Of a stretch of 6,239 nt of DNA, positions 5,827-6,239 are shown piece after piece; within the stretch, counting starts at the first letter, position 1; every line of letters begins with the position of its first letter. The notes below the pieces were generated by a model. It saw nothing but the letters and a program-made list of their open reading frames with translations, was not told the DNA's origin and did no database searches. Origin of the DNA: Microcaldota archaeon. GTDB taxonomy: Archaea > B1Sed10-29 > WALL01 > WAMD01. The stretch is taken from positions 3,598-9,836 of the forward strand of contig JALWQZ010000001.1 of NCBI GenBank assembly GCA_027077895.1, read 5' to 3'. The translations under genes and the position numbers were made by a program.

Positions 5827-6239
5827 ATGAAAAATGGGATAAGTGCAATTGTGTCTGTTGTGGTTCTAGTAGCAGTAACCATGATAGTGGGAGTAGGTGT
5901 ATATTTTTGGCTACAGAATCTCGGAGGCAACCAAAGCAATCAAAACTTGGAGTTATCCAGTATTTCAGTTGATTCAATAGGCGATAATCAGGTAATACTA
6001 GAAAATCTAGGACCCAACCCAATAAGCACTCAATCACTTGGCGCATCAGGAGCAAGTTTATCATGTCCATCTACAACCATCAAACCAGGAGAGCACGTAG
6101 TGTGTACAATACATGGAAATGGCTCTCTTGTAATATATGGAAAAAATATACAGCCCACAACAGTAGTTATCGGAAAAAGTTCAAAACCTAAACCGCCTTC
6201 ACAACCAAGCCAAGGAGCCGGACCTGAAATACTTAGTAT
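5827..6239 (+). CDS. Archaeal pilin-like secreted protein with class III signal peptide, 3'-partial
   Basis: The frame from ATG 5827 has no stop before the window edge (137 codons). The N-terminus MKNG|ISAIV is a class III (prepilin) signal: a short basic start, Gly4, a predicted cleavage site for a PibD/FlaK-type prepilin peptidase, and then one long hydrophobic helix (residues 5-29). This is typical of archaeal type IV pilin-like and other pseudopilin-anchored proteins. After the helix comes a Gln/Asn/Ser-rich spacer and a beta-rich domain with the pattern I..N.G.NPI (57-66) and an IKPGEHVVC turn; C80 and C93 could form a disulfide outside the cell. From about residue 118 a Lys/Pro/Ser/Gln-rich linker begins (KPKPPSQPSQG), so a further domain may follow beyond the edge. 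Asn codons are 7 AAT to 3 AAC, the reverse of the neighbours, which suggests a faster-evolving or less codon-optimised gene. The specific role (pilus subunit, minor pilin or surface anchor) cannot be told. Confidence 0.82.
   Translation, partial: MKNGISAIVSVVVLVAVTMIVGVGVYFWLQNLGGNQSNQNLELSSISVDSIGDNQVILENLGPNPISTQSLGASGASLSCPSTTIKPGEHVVCTIHGNGSLVIYGKNIQPTTVVIGKSSKPKPPSQPSQGAGPEILS

Noticed and set aside
5811..5985. Cys-rich small ORF from ATG 5811 (CNCVCCG), resembling a metal-binding peptide
   Set aside because: It is out of frame with and overlaps the pilin-like gene, whose signal peptide and hydrophobic helix are convincing; no SD precedes it.

Overview
The window is archaeal chromosomal DNA. 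The evidence is a tetraether lipid synthase (Tes, MJ0619-like radical SAM), a RIO1-type atypical kinase, a pilin-like secreted protein with a class III signal peptide, archaeal box A promoter elements, and a mix of leaderless starts and starts with a GGTGAT Shine-Dalgarno sequence. Codon use (AGG/AGA for Arg, ATA for Ile, CTA for Leu, AAC for Asn) and the tetraether gene fit a thermophilic archaeon, but I cannot place it in a genus or phylum. The genes read as core or housekeeping. I see no CRISPR array, IS element, tRNA, rRNA or phage module.

Layout: (1) 2-1603 (+), the 3' part of a large, lysine-rich protein I do not recognise; its frame is open to the left edge. (2) 1631-2575 (+), a metallo-beta-lactamase/beta-CASP-like nuclease of the COG1236 type, close in motifs to the DNA-ligase-associated exonucleases. 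(3) 2641-4284 (+), tes, with its own promoter and SD. (4) 4288-4800 (-), a small P-loop NTPase (AAA_28/NadR-kinase-like), convergent with tes and only 3 nt away. (5) 4801-5034, a 234-nt divergent intergenic region carrying both promoters and some possible hairpins. (6) 5035-5787 (+), rio1. (7) 5827 to the right edge (+), a pilin-like protein cut by the window end.

The genes do not form one pathway. Tes joins two archaeol-type lipids into membrane-spanning lipids, RIO1 acts in small ribosomal subunit maturation, the MBL protein is a nuclease, and the pilin-like protein is a surface or secreted product. Most genes seem to have their own promoter, so a single operon is unlikely.

The most unusual signal is in word use rather than gene content. 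By hand count CTAG occurs about 57 times in 6.2 kb, while AGCT, with the same base composition, does not occur at all (GATC about 14, GTAC about 21). Synonymous codons appear to be chosen to create CTAG and to avoid AGCT. This points to restriction-modification pressure or a sequence-specific mutation/repair bias. A second candidate is an inverted repeat just upstream of tes whose right arm overlaps the SD. I did not find a clear new multi-gene system.
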